Positions 1-6,746 of a stretch of 8,366 nt of DNA are shown piece by piece. The stretch covers positions 1 to 8,366 of the forward strand of contig JABXKY010000275.1 in assembly GCA_013619005.1 (NCBI GenBank), written 5' to 3'. The position numbers and the translations under genes are program-made. The DNA is from Candidatus Bathyarchaeota archaeon (GTDB lineage Archaea > Thermoproteota > Bathyarchaeia > TCS64). Position 1 is the stretch's first letter; each line of letters begins with the position of its first letter. Below the pieces are notes generated by a model. That model saw only the letters and a list, made by a program, of their open reading frames with translations. It ran no database searches and had not been told where the DNA came from.

Positions 1-8
1 ACATAAAA

Positions 9-13
9 AGGAG
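9..13 (+). promoter_or_regulatory. Shine-Dalgarno site of aglB
   Basis: AGGAG lies nine bases before the TTG at 23 and matches the archaeal 16S anti-SD. It supports the rare TTG start for aglB; no in-frame ATG lies near it. Only 22 bases precede the gene, so its promoter cannot be assessed. Confidence 0.65.
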
Positions 14-22
14 TCTAAAGTT

Positions 23-2020
23 TTGGCTGATAACTCACAGGGATTTGATACGGACACAATATTGAGCAAATTCAGGATCTCTCGGTTACAGGCAATAGAG
101 ATAGCCGTGATCGCAATAGTCGCGGTCGTGGCCGCCTTGATAAGGATTTTACCTCTCCAGTACGGTGCGTACCTGACAGCATTCGACCCCCTGTTCCAGT
201 TCAGGGCGACCGAGTACGTCGTCGAGAACGGTTACGCGGCATGGTGGACCTGGCACGACGACATGAGCTGGTACCCAATGGGTAGAAATGTCGCAAACAG
301 TGCCTATCCGGGGGTTCCGTTCACTGCGGCCTTCATCTATGGGATAGCCAAGGTTTTCATCTCAAATCTGACGGTCCACGATGTTGCCCTATATTATCCA
401 GTGTTAATGGCTGTCTTAACCGTCATTGCGATGTATTTCCTCGGAAAAGATATAGCTGGTAGTCCTGCTGGAATTTTCGCAGCTATTTTCATGGCTATTA
501 CTCCCGCCTATATCCGTAGAACCAGTCTGGGATTCTTTGACACGGAGAACATTGGAATCTTCGCTATCGTGTTGACAAGTTTGTTCTTCCTACGAGCGAA
601 CGATGACAGGAACAACATCGAGAGGAGGATAATATACTCGGTTCTATCAGGGTTATCACTGGGCCTCATCTATGCAAGCTGGGGAGCTGCAAAGTACATG
701 ACAGGTCTCCTCATGCTGTACATGCTTCTAATCGTTGCATCGGAAAAGTATGATACAAAGTATCTCATCTCGTACAGTTTTTCCATCGGGCTTGGTTTCC
801 TCGTAGTCGCCCTGACCCCCCGGTTGGGCCCTAACACCCTCCTTGGGATGGATAGTCTGGCAGCGTTCGGACTCGTTGTGGTGTTACTCGGTTACGAGTT
901 CGTTAGGGACAAGATTGATGTGAGCGTAGTAAGCGTCGGGGCCATTGGCATTGTTATTGTAGCCGTTCTAACTGTTTACATACTCCCCGCTGTGGGGGTC
1001 CAGCTTCCTCTAGGTAACAAATTCATCCAAGTTCTGAACCCGTTCACCTCAAGCAGCAGTTACCTATACGACTCGGTTGCAGAGAACCATGTTACGGCAT
1101 GGACCTCCCTGTTCAATGACTACGGATTAGTTCTCGCTCTCGGCGTGTTTGGCTCTTACTACAGCGTGAAGGAGCTTGACGAGAAAAACTTGTACGCGCT
1201 TGTATTCTTCACAACTGGTCTGTACTTCGCTGGTGTTATGAGCAGGCTCACACAGATACTTGCGGCACCTGCCTGCCTAATGGGGGCCTACGGGGTCATC
1301 AATGTGGTTCAGCCGATCCTGAAACCCCAGGCATCACAGGCAAGTAGCCGAAGAGCAAGAAGAAAGAGCGCCGTCACTGGCGTCAACAAGCGTCTAGCGC
1401 TGTTTTTCATGGCATTCATGGTTCTGGCGCTGATACCAAACGTGACCGGCGCCATCAAAGCCGCGGATTCACCGACACAGTTGGCATCATCGTCTATGAG
1501 CGTCCAGATCAACGGGGAGTACCCCCAGGACTGGCCCGAGGCACTTGATTGGATGAAGGAGAACGTGGCGGACGACGAGGTGATCTGCAGTTGGTGGGAC
1601 TATGGTTACTGGATCGAGGCTATGGCTGGCAAGACCACCATGGCTGACGGTGCAACCCAGACAACGAGGCAGATCAGTACCATCGGCAAAATAATGATGA
1701 GCACACCTGAGGAGAGCCTCCAGTTGCTTGAGAGGTACGGTGCAGACTATATTCTAGTGTTCTTCACCCATGCCCCGGGTAACGTTCAGAACTCTTGGCC
1801 TTTCGGCGATAACGTGAAGTGGCAATGGATGGTCCAGATTGGTGAGCTTGACATCAATGACTACGTCAACTACACGGCTGGGGTTTATAATCAAGGGTTC
1901 ATGGACAGCACACTTGTTAACCTCATGTACCAGTTCCCAGTTGAGGGATTCGAGCCCGCCTTCCAGAGCGAGAACGAGTACGTTCTCATCTACAAGATCG
2001 AGTACCCAGAGACAGGCTAG
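23..2020 (+). CDS. aglB: STT3/AglB oligosaccharyltransferase catalytic subunit
   Basis: Membrane enzyme that transfers a lipid-linked oligosaccharide to the Asn of N-X-S/T sequons on the outer face of the membrane. The 665-residue protein has a multi-span N-terminal half, with the first helix about residues 24-44, and a soluble C-terminal domain from about residue 480. Visible family motifs are the first metal-site aspartate in AFDPLFQFR (D55), the W-rich WHDDMSWYPMGRN stretch (77-89), the second acidic motif D173-T-E175, the flexible-loop SVAE motif (351-354, the position of SVSE/TIXE) and the sequon-binding WWDYG (524-528). An IGKIMM segment (554-559) resembles the eukaryote-like DK helix. 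A basic loop (443-448) probably faces the cytoplasm. The protein carries NLT and NVT sequons of its own. The TTG start is backed by AGGAG nine bases upstream. At 665 residues it is shorter than many euryarchaeal AglB proteins. It converges with the methyltransferase gene, sharing CTAG. Assignment is firm; glycan identity is not visible here. Confidence 0.95.
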   Translation: MADNSQGFDTDTILSKFRISRLQAIEIAVIAIVAVVAALIRILPLQYGAYLTAFDPLFQFRATEYVVENGYAAWWTWHDDMSWYPMGRNVANSAYPGVPFTAAFIYGIAKVFISNLTVHDVALYYPVLMAVLTVIAMYFLGKDIAGSPAGIFAAIFMAITPAYIRRTSLGFFDTENIGIFAIVLTSLFFLRANDDRNNIERRIIYSVLSGLSLGLIYASWGAAKYMTGLLMLYMLLIVASEKYDTKYLISYSFSIGLGFLVVALTPRLGPNTLLGMDSLAAFGLVVVLLGYEFVRDKIDVSVVSVGAIGIVIVAVLTVYILPAVGVQLPLGNKFIQVLNPFTSSSSYLYDSVAENHVTAWTSLFNDYGLVLALGVFGSYYSVKELDEKNLYALVFFTTGLYFAGVMSRLTQILAAPACLMGAYGVINVVQPILKPQASQASSRRARRKSAVTGVNKRLALFFMAFMVLALIPNVTGAIKAADSPTQLASSSMSVQINGEYPQDWPEALDWMKENVADDEVICSWWDYGYWIEAMAGKTTMADGATQTTRQISTIGKIMMSTPEESLQLLERYGADYILVFFTHAPGNVQNSWPFGDNVKWQWMVQIGELDINDYVNYTAGVYNQGFMDSTLVNLMYQFPVEGFEPAFQSENEYVLIYKIEYPETG

Positions 2021-3192
2021 GCGTAGCGGCAGATTACCGCCCTATCTTTTTTCCCTACCACTGTGAAGACCACTATTCCTCGCCGTCTTCCTTTCCCGAT
2101 TATCCTCTTGTGAATTCCCTTCATGTCGACGCGCACACCCCTAGCCTTGAAGTCTATACGGCCAATGCCCAGCTCTCCAAGAGCAGCGTTGATCTCAGCT
2201 GGCTCGGTGCTGGTCACTCTCATCACCTCGTAAGTCTTCAGCACGGGTGTCCTCAGCTTTTCCTCCCCGGTCAGATACGCGATCTTCGGGTGGATCTGAG
2301 TCAGGTCATATTGCTTGGCGAGGGTGTCTATCAGCCTCGCCTTTATGTATGCTGGGTCGGGCTCGTACAGGTAGTCACCCACCTGCGTGACCTTGATTTT
2401 AGGGGTGTTGACTCGTTCCATGGTCATTTTCTCGGGTAGCTTCGTCGCTAGCACCGCTTTTTTCTCTTGATCTAGTTTCAGTTTGCCGAACCATAGGACA
2501 ACCTCCTTGACCTCTCCCCTGTTGGAGATGACCTCGATGTCACAATCATACTTGATCCTGTCCAGATCGGTGCCTGGTGATATCTTGACGCACAGGTTTG
2601 GGCACAAACTCAGCAGCTCATCGATGAACGATAACCGGGGAATGTACTCCTCCGTCTTTACGGTCCTGCCTCCATCTCCTCGTCTGCTGGGGTCGAAGAA
2701 TATTACGTCAAGTTCACCCAGTCTCGATTTGAAGTCTTCATCATTGACGAGCTTGGTGATGTCTCCTTGGACAACCTCGACTTTATTCTGTGCATCATAG
2801 ACCTCAATATTGTGCATGAGAATCTCGATCATCTCAGGATCGATCTCAACCGAGACAACCTTCCACCTCAGCGCCATCGCGATCGTATCTCCCCCGATAC
2901 CTGCGCACGCATCAAGGGCTTTCCTGACGCTGCCCAACTGTTTCCTGATCTTCCACGTCCTGTACTCGGCGACAGCCTTCCCCGTGGCCATGGCCAAGCC
3001 GTCCCTCGTGAACCTCATCTTGGACGCCCTTGGGAACTTGTCCCTACCCCTTGTCCTATAATGCACATCATCGAGGATGCCGTCGATGTCCTCCTCGTTA
3101 ACATTCTGAGCTTTGAGGTACATGCGACGCTTGATGATGTCCCTGATCTTGGAGGCCTCTGCAATCAAGCGCTCCCTGTTGTCGTGGTTCAC
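2017..3192 (-). CDS. Class I SAM-dependent methyltransferase with THUMP-like C-terminus
   Basis: Predicted cytosolic SAM-dependent methyltransferase of 391 residues, most likely acting on RNA. An N-terminal helical region (about 1-85) precedes a Rossmann domain. Motif I is DACAGIGGD (94-102), the ribose-binding acidic residues are in VEID (115-118), and the catalytic-region motif is DPSRR (167-171), followed by KISPGTDL (203-210). The segment from about 270, with EPDPAYIKA (277-285) and IHPKIAYLTG, resembles the THUMP-like domain of PG_1098-type methyltransferases. The end (351-391) is strongly basic (HKR, GKGRRRG), as expected for nucleic-acid contact. No Trm5, TrmG10 or RsmD identity can be assigned safely, and DPSRR is not the DPPY/NPPY of N6-adenine or N2-guanine enzymes. 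The start is GTG at 3192 with only a weak purine-rich leader, and a TATA-like element lies 23-28 bases upstream. The stop shares CTAG with aglB. Substrate and modified position are unknown. Confidence 0.82.
   Translation of the reverse strand: MNHDNRERLIAEASKIRDIIKRRMYLKAQNVNEEDIDGILDDVHYRTRGRDKFPRASKMRFTRDGLAMATGKAVAEYRTWKIRKQLGSVRKALDACAGIGGDTIAMALRWKVVSVEIDPEMIEILMHNIEVYDAQNKVEVVQGDITKLVNDEDFKSRLGELDVIFFDPSRRGDGGRTVKTEEYIPRLSFIDELLSLCPNLCVKISPGTDLDRIKYDCDIEVISNRGEVKEVVLWFGKLKLDQEKKAVLATKLPEKMTMERVNTPKIKVTQVGDYLYEPDPAYIKARLIDTLAKQYDLTQIHPKIAYLTGEEKLRTPVLKTYEVMRVTSTEPAEINAALGELGIGRIDFKARGVRVDMKGIHKRIIGKGRRRGIVVFTVVGKKDRAVICRYA
2047..2052 (+). terminator. Candidate oligo-T terminator for aglB
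   Basis: A run of six T on the plus strand, 27 bases past the aglB stop. Archaeal RNA polymerase can terminate at oligo-T without a hairpin. The run lies within the 3' end of the opposing methyltransferase gene, where it encodes Gly-Lys-Lys, so it may be only codon content. Confidence 0.3.
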
Positions 3193-3214
3193 GCGTAACC
3201 TATCCCTTACTTTG

Positions 3215-3220
3215 ATTTAA
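3215..3220 (-). promoter_or_regulatory. Candidate TATA element of the methyltransferase gene
   Basis: Read on the minus strand this is TTAAAT, 23-28 bases before the GTG start at 3192. That spacing is expected for a leaderless or near-leaderless archaeal transcript, and no strong SD precedes the GTG. The match to the TATA consensus is only partial. Confidence 0.3.
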
Positions 3221-3264
3221 CGCATGGGTAGTATCGGTGAACCAGAAAGGTTAAGAACGGACTG

Positions 3265-3282
3265 AGTATTGCTCTAAATACT
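3265..3282 (+). promoter_or_regulatory. Candidate promoter with overlapping dyad for the PhoU/RCK-C operon
   Basis: AGTATT (3265-3270) and AATACT (3277-3282) form a perfect six-base inverted repeat around GCTCTA. The right arm overlaps a TATA-like CTAAATA (3274-3280). With usual archaeal spacing this element would start transcription near 3303, leaving a leader of about 20 bases with a weak SD-like AAGGTTGAG (3309-3317) before the ATG at 3325. A dyad over a TATA box is a typical place for a dimeric repressor, but no regulator is known here and six-base arms can arise by chance. Confidence 0.33.
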
Positions 3283-3324
3283 GGGTTCGATGCATGAACG
3301 CATATTCAAGGTTGAGCCGCTTTT

Positions 3325-3927
3325 ATGAACAAGGTAAAGAAAACTGAGTATAAACCAGCCCCCGTCAGAGAGACTCTCATCCAGATGAAGGACATCTCAG
3401 AATTAATGATCGACTTGGCGTACTCAGCGGCCCTCTTCCACAACAAGATGCTGGCCGAGGAGGTCATGGAGCTGGAGACCAAGATAGACGACCTTGTCTA
3501 CCTGCTTAACATGAACCTGATGCTGGCAGCCCGTGATAAGAGGGACGCAGAACAACTTGCCGGCGTTGCCAAGGTGGGCAGTCTAACAAACGCCATCAGT
3601 GATGCCGCGGCCGATATCGCAAGCCTTGTCTTACACGATATCAAGGTCCACCCCGTTGTAAGGGAGGTCTTCCAGAGGGCAGAGGAGCACCTTACCAGGG
3701 TCGTCATCGATGAGAACTCGTTCATGGCTGGAAAAACAGTTGATGACCTTGAACTAGCCGCTGAGGTTGGAGCTGACATCATAGCCCTGAGGAGGGGCAT
3801 GTTCTGGGACATAAACCCCGACAAGGAGTTACTCATGCCCGGCGATGTTGTAGTTGCAAGGGGTACCAAGGATGGCCTGAAGAGCCTGGTTAAGGCGGCA
3901 CGAGCGGAGGTTGACCGCCTTGAGTAG
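3325..3927 (+). CDS. PhoU-like plus TrkA-C (RCK-C) domain protein, first of tandem pair
   Basis: Soluble 200-residue protein with two domains. Residues about 14-112 are a PhoU-like helical region, with IDLAYSA (29-35), LAEEVMELE (43-51) and SDAAADIA (92-99). Residues about 120-199 match a TrkA-C/RCK-C fold: ENSFMAGKT (130-138), ALRRG (154-158) and MPGDVVVARG (171-180). It has no signal peptide or membrane segment. This domain combination corresponds to an uncharacterised archaeal family (COG3273-like). RCK-C domains bind small ligands or ions and gate cation channels or transporters, so a regulatory role in ion transport is the likeliest inference. The ATG start has only a weak leader. The gene overlaps its downstream paralogue, so the two are very probably cotranscribed and their products may form a heteromer. 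The channel or transporter partner is not in the window. The name PhoU does not imply a phosphate role here, since no pst genes are present. Confidence 0.85.
   Translation: MNKVKKTEYKPAPVRETLIQMKDISELMIDLAYSAALFHNKMLAEEVMELETKIDDLVYLLNMNLMLAARDKRDAEQLAGVAKVGSLTNAISDAAADIASLVLHDIKVHPVVREVFQRAEEHLTRVVIDENSFMAGKTVDDLELAAEVGADIIALRRGMFWDINPDKELLMPGDVVVARGTKDGLKSLVKAARAEVDRLE
3906..3910 (+). promoter_or_regulatory. Shine-Dalgarno site of the second PhoU/RCK-C gene
   Basis: GGAGG inside the 3' end of the upstream gene. It abuts a TTG at 3911, which is too close to use, and lies nine bases before the in-frame TTG at 3920, a normal spacing. It therefore decides the start at 3920 and suggests translational coupling. 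Confidence 0.6.
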
Positions 3928-4504
3928 CCCTGACCGAGCCCACTGGGAGCGAATCACCGAGGACCTGGTGACACTGAAGGACACAAGCGAGATGATGATA
4001 GATCTAGCGTACAGCGCTCTGCTTCTCAACAGTAGCTTCCTCGCCGAGGAGGTGATGATGCTGGAGGAGCAGATGGACGCACTTCACATCGCGTTTCAAA
4101 AAAGAGTACTCTCACGTACAGAGGAGGAGACCAAGCCCGAGGCCCTCTTGGGGATCATAAGGATGGGCAATGTCACCGAGAGGATAGCGGATGCCGCGGC
4201 CGAGATAGCCGAGGTGGTCCTCAGGGGGGAGGAGCCCCATAGGGTCCTCCAAATGGTTATCCAGGACGCCGAGGAAACCGTTGAGCGTGCCGTTGTGGGC
4301 GAGAACTCGTCGATCGCGGGCAAGACCCTAGACGAAGCCAAGATAGCCGACGAGACGGGCATGTGGGTGCTTGTTATACGCAGAGGGGTCCTCTGGATTA
4401 GGCCAAAGCCCTCATCGAGTTTGTTCCCGGGTGATGTCATCATCGCAAGCGGGTACAGTGAGGGTGAGGAAGACTTCAAACAATTGGTTTCTGGCGAGAA
4501 ATAG
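3920..4504 (+). CDS. PhoU-like plus TrkA-C (RCK-C) domain protein, second of tandem pair
   Basis: Paralogue of the preceding gene with the same layout in 194 residues. The PhoU-like region is about residues 10-112, with MIDLAYSALL (26-35), LAEEVMMLE (41-49) and ADAAAEIAEVVL (90-101). The RCK-C domain is about 117-190, with ENSSIAGKTLDE (128-139), VIRRG (152-156) and FPGDVIIASG (169-178). The two proteins agree best at these helices and at the ligand-domain core and differ in the RCK-C loop after the shared Trp (DINPDKELL versus IRPKPSSSL). This suggests specialised partner subunits rather than a recent copy. I chose TTG 3920 because GGAGG lies nine bases upstream; TTG 3911 (197 residues) is in frame but directly abuts GGAGG. 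The start overlaps the upstream stop by eight bases. The stop is only three bases from the rps6e stop on the opposite strand. The family has no settled function; cation-transport control is inferred from the RCK-C domain. Confidence 0.83.
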   Translation: MSSPDRAHWERITEDLVTLKDTSEMMIDLAYSALLLNSSFLAEEVMMLEEQMDALHIAFQKRVLSRTEEETKPEALLGIIRMGNVTERIADAAAEIAEVVLRGEEPHRVLQMVIQDAEETVERAVVGENSSIAGKTLDEAKIADETGMWVLVIRRGVLWIRPKPSSSLFPGDVIIASGYSEGEEDFKQLVSGEK

Positions 4505-4507
4505 GGT

Positions 4508-4921
4508 TTATTCCTCTGTTTCCTCGGCTGGAGCCTCTGGCTCTGCCTCGGGTTCGGGCTCCGGTGCTTTTTTACCCTTTGGAGCCTCGACGACTGCAAA
4601 GTTCAGGAAGGTGGTCTCCTGACTAACCGTGTTGCCCCTGACGACCTTTCTCTTCTGCATCCCTTTATCTGTTGGCTTGTAGCCGACACCGCCGCTTAGG
4701 ACAATGCGTGCCTTGGCGCTTCCGTGGACATCGGGTCTCATTGGGATCCCGTCCTTGTCCGTTCCGCCTGTAAGTTTGAGTTTGTATCCCTGCATACCCG
4801 CTATTGCACCGTCGATGGTCATCCCTATCCGGGTACCGACGAGGGGTCTCAGCTGAGCGTCTTCGATCTCTACTCTCTGGCTTGTCCCTGTTGCTGGGTC
4901 TGAGACGATGAGTACTGGCAT
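4508..4921 (-). CDS. rps6e: Small-subunit ribosomal protein eS6 (S6e)
   Basis: Component of the archaeal 30S subunit, shared with eukaryotes and absent from bacteria. The family signature is clear: LTGGTDKDGIPM (50-61), then RPDVHGSAK (62-70), and a basic rRNA-contacting RKVVRGNTVS (91-100). The core is of normal archaeal length. After a basic KGKK (115-118) the protein ends in a low-complexity acidic tail (119-137) of Pro, Glu and Ala, ending EETEE. The ATG start is preceded by AGGAGA at a spacing of nine bases. The gene lies 13 bases downstream of the infB stop, so it is the second gene of an infB-rps6e unit. It converges on the second PhoU/RCK-C gene with only three bases between stops. 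Assignment is firm. Confidence 0.95.
   Translation of the reverse strand: MPVLIVSDPATGTSQRVEIEDAQLRPLVGTRIGMTIDGAIAGMQGYKLKLTGGTDKDGIPMRPDVHGSAKARIVLSGGVGYKPTDKGMQKRKVVRGNTVSQETTFLNFAVVEAPKGKKAPEPEPEAEPEAPAEETEE
4568..4573 (+). terminator. Candidate oligo-T terminator for the PhoU/RCK-C operon
   Basis: A run of six T on the plus strand about 64 bases past the operon's last stop, inside the opposing rps6e gene, where it encodes two lysines. It is the first long T-run downstream. Archaeal termination at such runs is known, but its use here is a guess. Confidence 0.2.
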
Positions 4922-4930
4922 TTTTCTTGT

Positions 4931-4936
4931 TCTCCT
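4931..4936 (-). promoter_or_regulatory. Shine-Dalgarno site of rps6e overlapping the infB stop
   Basis: On the minus strand AGGAGA lies nine bases before the rps6e ATG. Its first two bases are the last two of the infB TAG. Ribosomes ending infB would therefore sit on the rps6e initiation site, which suggests translational coupling. Confidence 0.65.
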
Positions 4937-6722
4937 ATACCGCCCAGAGCATGTCCTTCTTGCGTTTCATCTGAACCAGCTCCCTGAGGGCATCGTTTTC
5001 GCTCTCAGTTAGCCTTCCAGCGTACTTTGTGCGCAAGAGCTTTGCATGTTTCTCTGGAATGTCTACGAACAAAACATCCCTCTCTTTTATATGTCTACCT
5101 ACGATGGGCTGAGGCATGGCCACGGCTACCTCCTTACCCGCCTCGGCTAGAGGAATGGCGTTTCCACCTTCCTGAATCTGACTGATCCTGCCTAGTTTCT
5201 CGCCCTCCTGGCTGATACATTGGACTCGGGGGGTTATCTGACCCGCCAGCACGATTGCCCCGAAGATGCTGGGCTTAGCCCGCCTGAATATGTAGCCCTC
5301 CATGATCTCGAACTTTCCTGGCTTGACGAGTGTATCGAACTCTTTCCTCTCTTTTGCCTCCCGCTCTTCCTCGACCCACCTGACGTACTCGTCCATGAGG
5401 TTGTATATGATGTCGTTCCAGAAGATAGGGATCTTCTGGTCCCTTGCCTCCTTCTCGGCGTCTGGTAGTATCTTTACGTTGAATGCCAGAATAGCACCGA
5501 GGTACGGGTTCTCATACTTGACGCTGAGGGCCTCCATGACGTCCCTACGGCTCACATCACCGATATCGGCTGTTCTGATGGGGATTTCCTTGGCCCTGAT
5601 GCTTTCAACAAGGGCCTCCAGGCTGCCAAGTGTGTCCGTCTTTACCATGATCCCAGTCTGCTCTGTCTGGACCTTGAGCTGCTCCATCTCAGAAGCGACC
5701 TCCTCCATAGCCTCCTCCACTGTCATGCCTTCCCCAATGGCTAAGAGGGGGGCTCCAGGTATCGCGTCATCGATGTCGGGTGCAGCTATCTTGATACCTG
5801 CCGCCGCGTGGGCCTCTTGGATGGTGTTGAACTTCTTCTTCGAGTCCCTTATCTCTTCAAGTGGCTGGGGGACCAGTATGGCCCTTATCTTGGTTGATAT
5901 GGGACCTTCCCTCCCTCCGATAACAATGGTGTCCTCGGCATGTAGGGTGCCATCATAGATGATGGCGTTGAGGGTCGTGCCCAAGCCCACCTCCTCCCTG
6001 ACCTCAAGAACAGTGCCCTTGGCCAGTCCCTCCGTGACCTGGAGCTTCTGTTCCAGAAATTGCTGGGTGAGACCGATGAGGACCATCAATAACTCTCCCA
6101 TTCCCTCTCCCGTCTTCGCGCTAACGGGGACGATGGCGATATTCTTTGTAAAGTCACGCACCCTATCGAACCTATCGCTAGCCATATTCTCTCTGCTGAG
6201 AGTGCCCATCATGTTGTATATCCTGTTATCAAGGTCCTCTTTGACCCACTTGTTCTGGGCGTTGTACGACTTCATGAAAGGCCTATTCTCCTCGGACTTC
6301 CAGCCGGCGACCCGGTCTATCTTGTTGGCCGCGATGATGAACGGTACTTTTCTGGACTTTAGTATCTGGAGGGACTCAAATGTCTGGTTCTCGAAGCCGT
6401 GCATGGCGTCAACGACCAGTATGGCGATGTCGGCAACGCTTCCTCCCCTAGTCCTGAGGTTTGCGAATGCCTCATGGCCCGGGGTATCCACGACGAGGAG
6501 ACCGGGCACCTTGATGTCGATGTTGACGTTCTGCATCAACCTCTGCGTGATGGCGACAAGGGTATCGAACGGGAAGTAGCTTGCCCCTATCTGCTGGGTC
6601 AGGCCACCTGCCTCCCTAGTCTGAACCGCTGTTCCCCTGATCTTGTCGAGGAGGCTTGTCTTCCCTGTGTCTACGTGACCTAGCATGCATACGATAGGCT
6701 GTCTCATCGGCAAATTGCACAC
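4935..6722 (-). CDS. infB: Translation initiation factor aIF5B (IF2-like GTPase)
   Basis: GTPase that promotes subunit joining late in initiation. Of its 595 residues, the first 220 form the G domain: G1 GHVDTGKT (15-22), the switch GGLTQQIGA with T42, G3 DTPGH (79-83) with the catalytic-type H83, G4 NKID (133-136) and G5 SAK (201-203). Domain II follows (KGTVLEVREEVGLGTT), then the aIF5B middle domain (GIMVKTDTLGSLEAL) and the C-terminal beta-barrel and helices (GYIFRRAKPSIFGA to the end). As in archaea generally, it lacks the long N-terminal extension of eukaryotic eIF5B. The Thr after GHVD is the eukaryotic form, where bacteria and most Euryarchaeota have His. The start is uncertain. GTG 6722 fits a leaderless transcript from the TATA at 6747-6754, while ATG 6707 (590 residues, beginning MRQPIV) lies 12 bases after a weak GGGTG and fits family N-termini well. 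It is followed by rps6e in the same operon. Confidence 0.95.
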   Translation of the reverse strand: MCNLPMRQPIVCMLGHVDTGKTSLLDKIRGTAVQTREAGGLTQQIGASYFPFDTLVAITQRLMQNVNIDIKVPGLLVVDTPGHEAFANLRTRGGSVADIAILVVDAMHGFENQTFESLQILKSRKVPFIIAANKIDRVAGWKSEENRPFMKSYNAQNKWVKEDLDNRIYNMMGTLSRENMASDRFDRVRDFTKNIAIVPVSAKTGEGMGELLMVLIGLTQQFLEQKLQVTEGLAKGTVLEVREEVGLGTTLNAIIYDGTLHAEDTIVIGGREGPISTKIRAILVPQPLEEIRDSKKKFNTIQEAHAAAGIKIAAPDIDDAIPGAPLLAIGEGMTVEEAMEEVASEMEQLKVQTEQTGIMVKTDTLGSLEALVESIRAKEIPIRTADIGDVSRRDVMEALSVKYENPYLGAILAFNVKILPDAEKEARDQKIPIFWNDIIYNLMDEYVRWVEEEREAKERKEFDTLVKPGKFEIMEGYIFRRAKPSIFGAIVLAGQITPRVQCISQEGEKLGRISQIQEGGNAIPLAEAGKEVAVAMPQPIVGRHIKERDVLFVDIPEKHAKLLRTKYAGRLTESENDALRELVQMKRKKDMLWAV

Positions 6723-6746
6723 CCGCCAGTTATGACTGATAGACGG

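Noticed and set aside
3284..3303. GGTTCGA resembling a tRNA T-arm
   Set aside because: The flanks do not pair as a T stem, and no anticodon arm, D arm or acceptor stem can be drawn around it.
4096..4599. 167-residue minus-strand ORF across the PhoU/RCK-C gene and the rps6e end
   Set aside because: It is antisense to a clear domain-bearing gene and overlaps rps6e; its Ser-rich composition is that of a shadow frame.
5302..5958. 218-residue plus-strand ORF inside infB
   Set aside because: It is fully antisense to the conserved aIF5B reading frame, and its Ser/Leu/Met-rich sequence has no recognisable motif.
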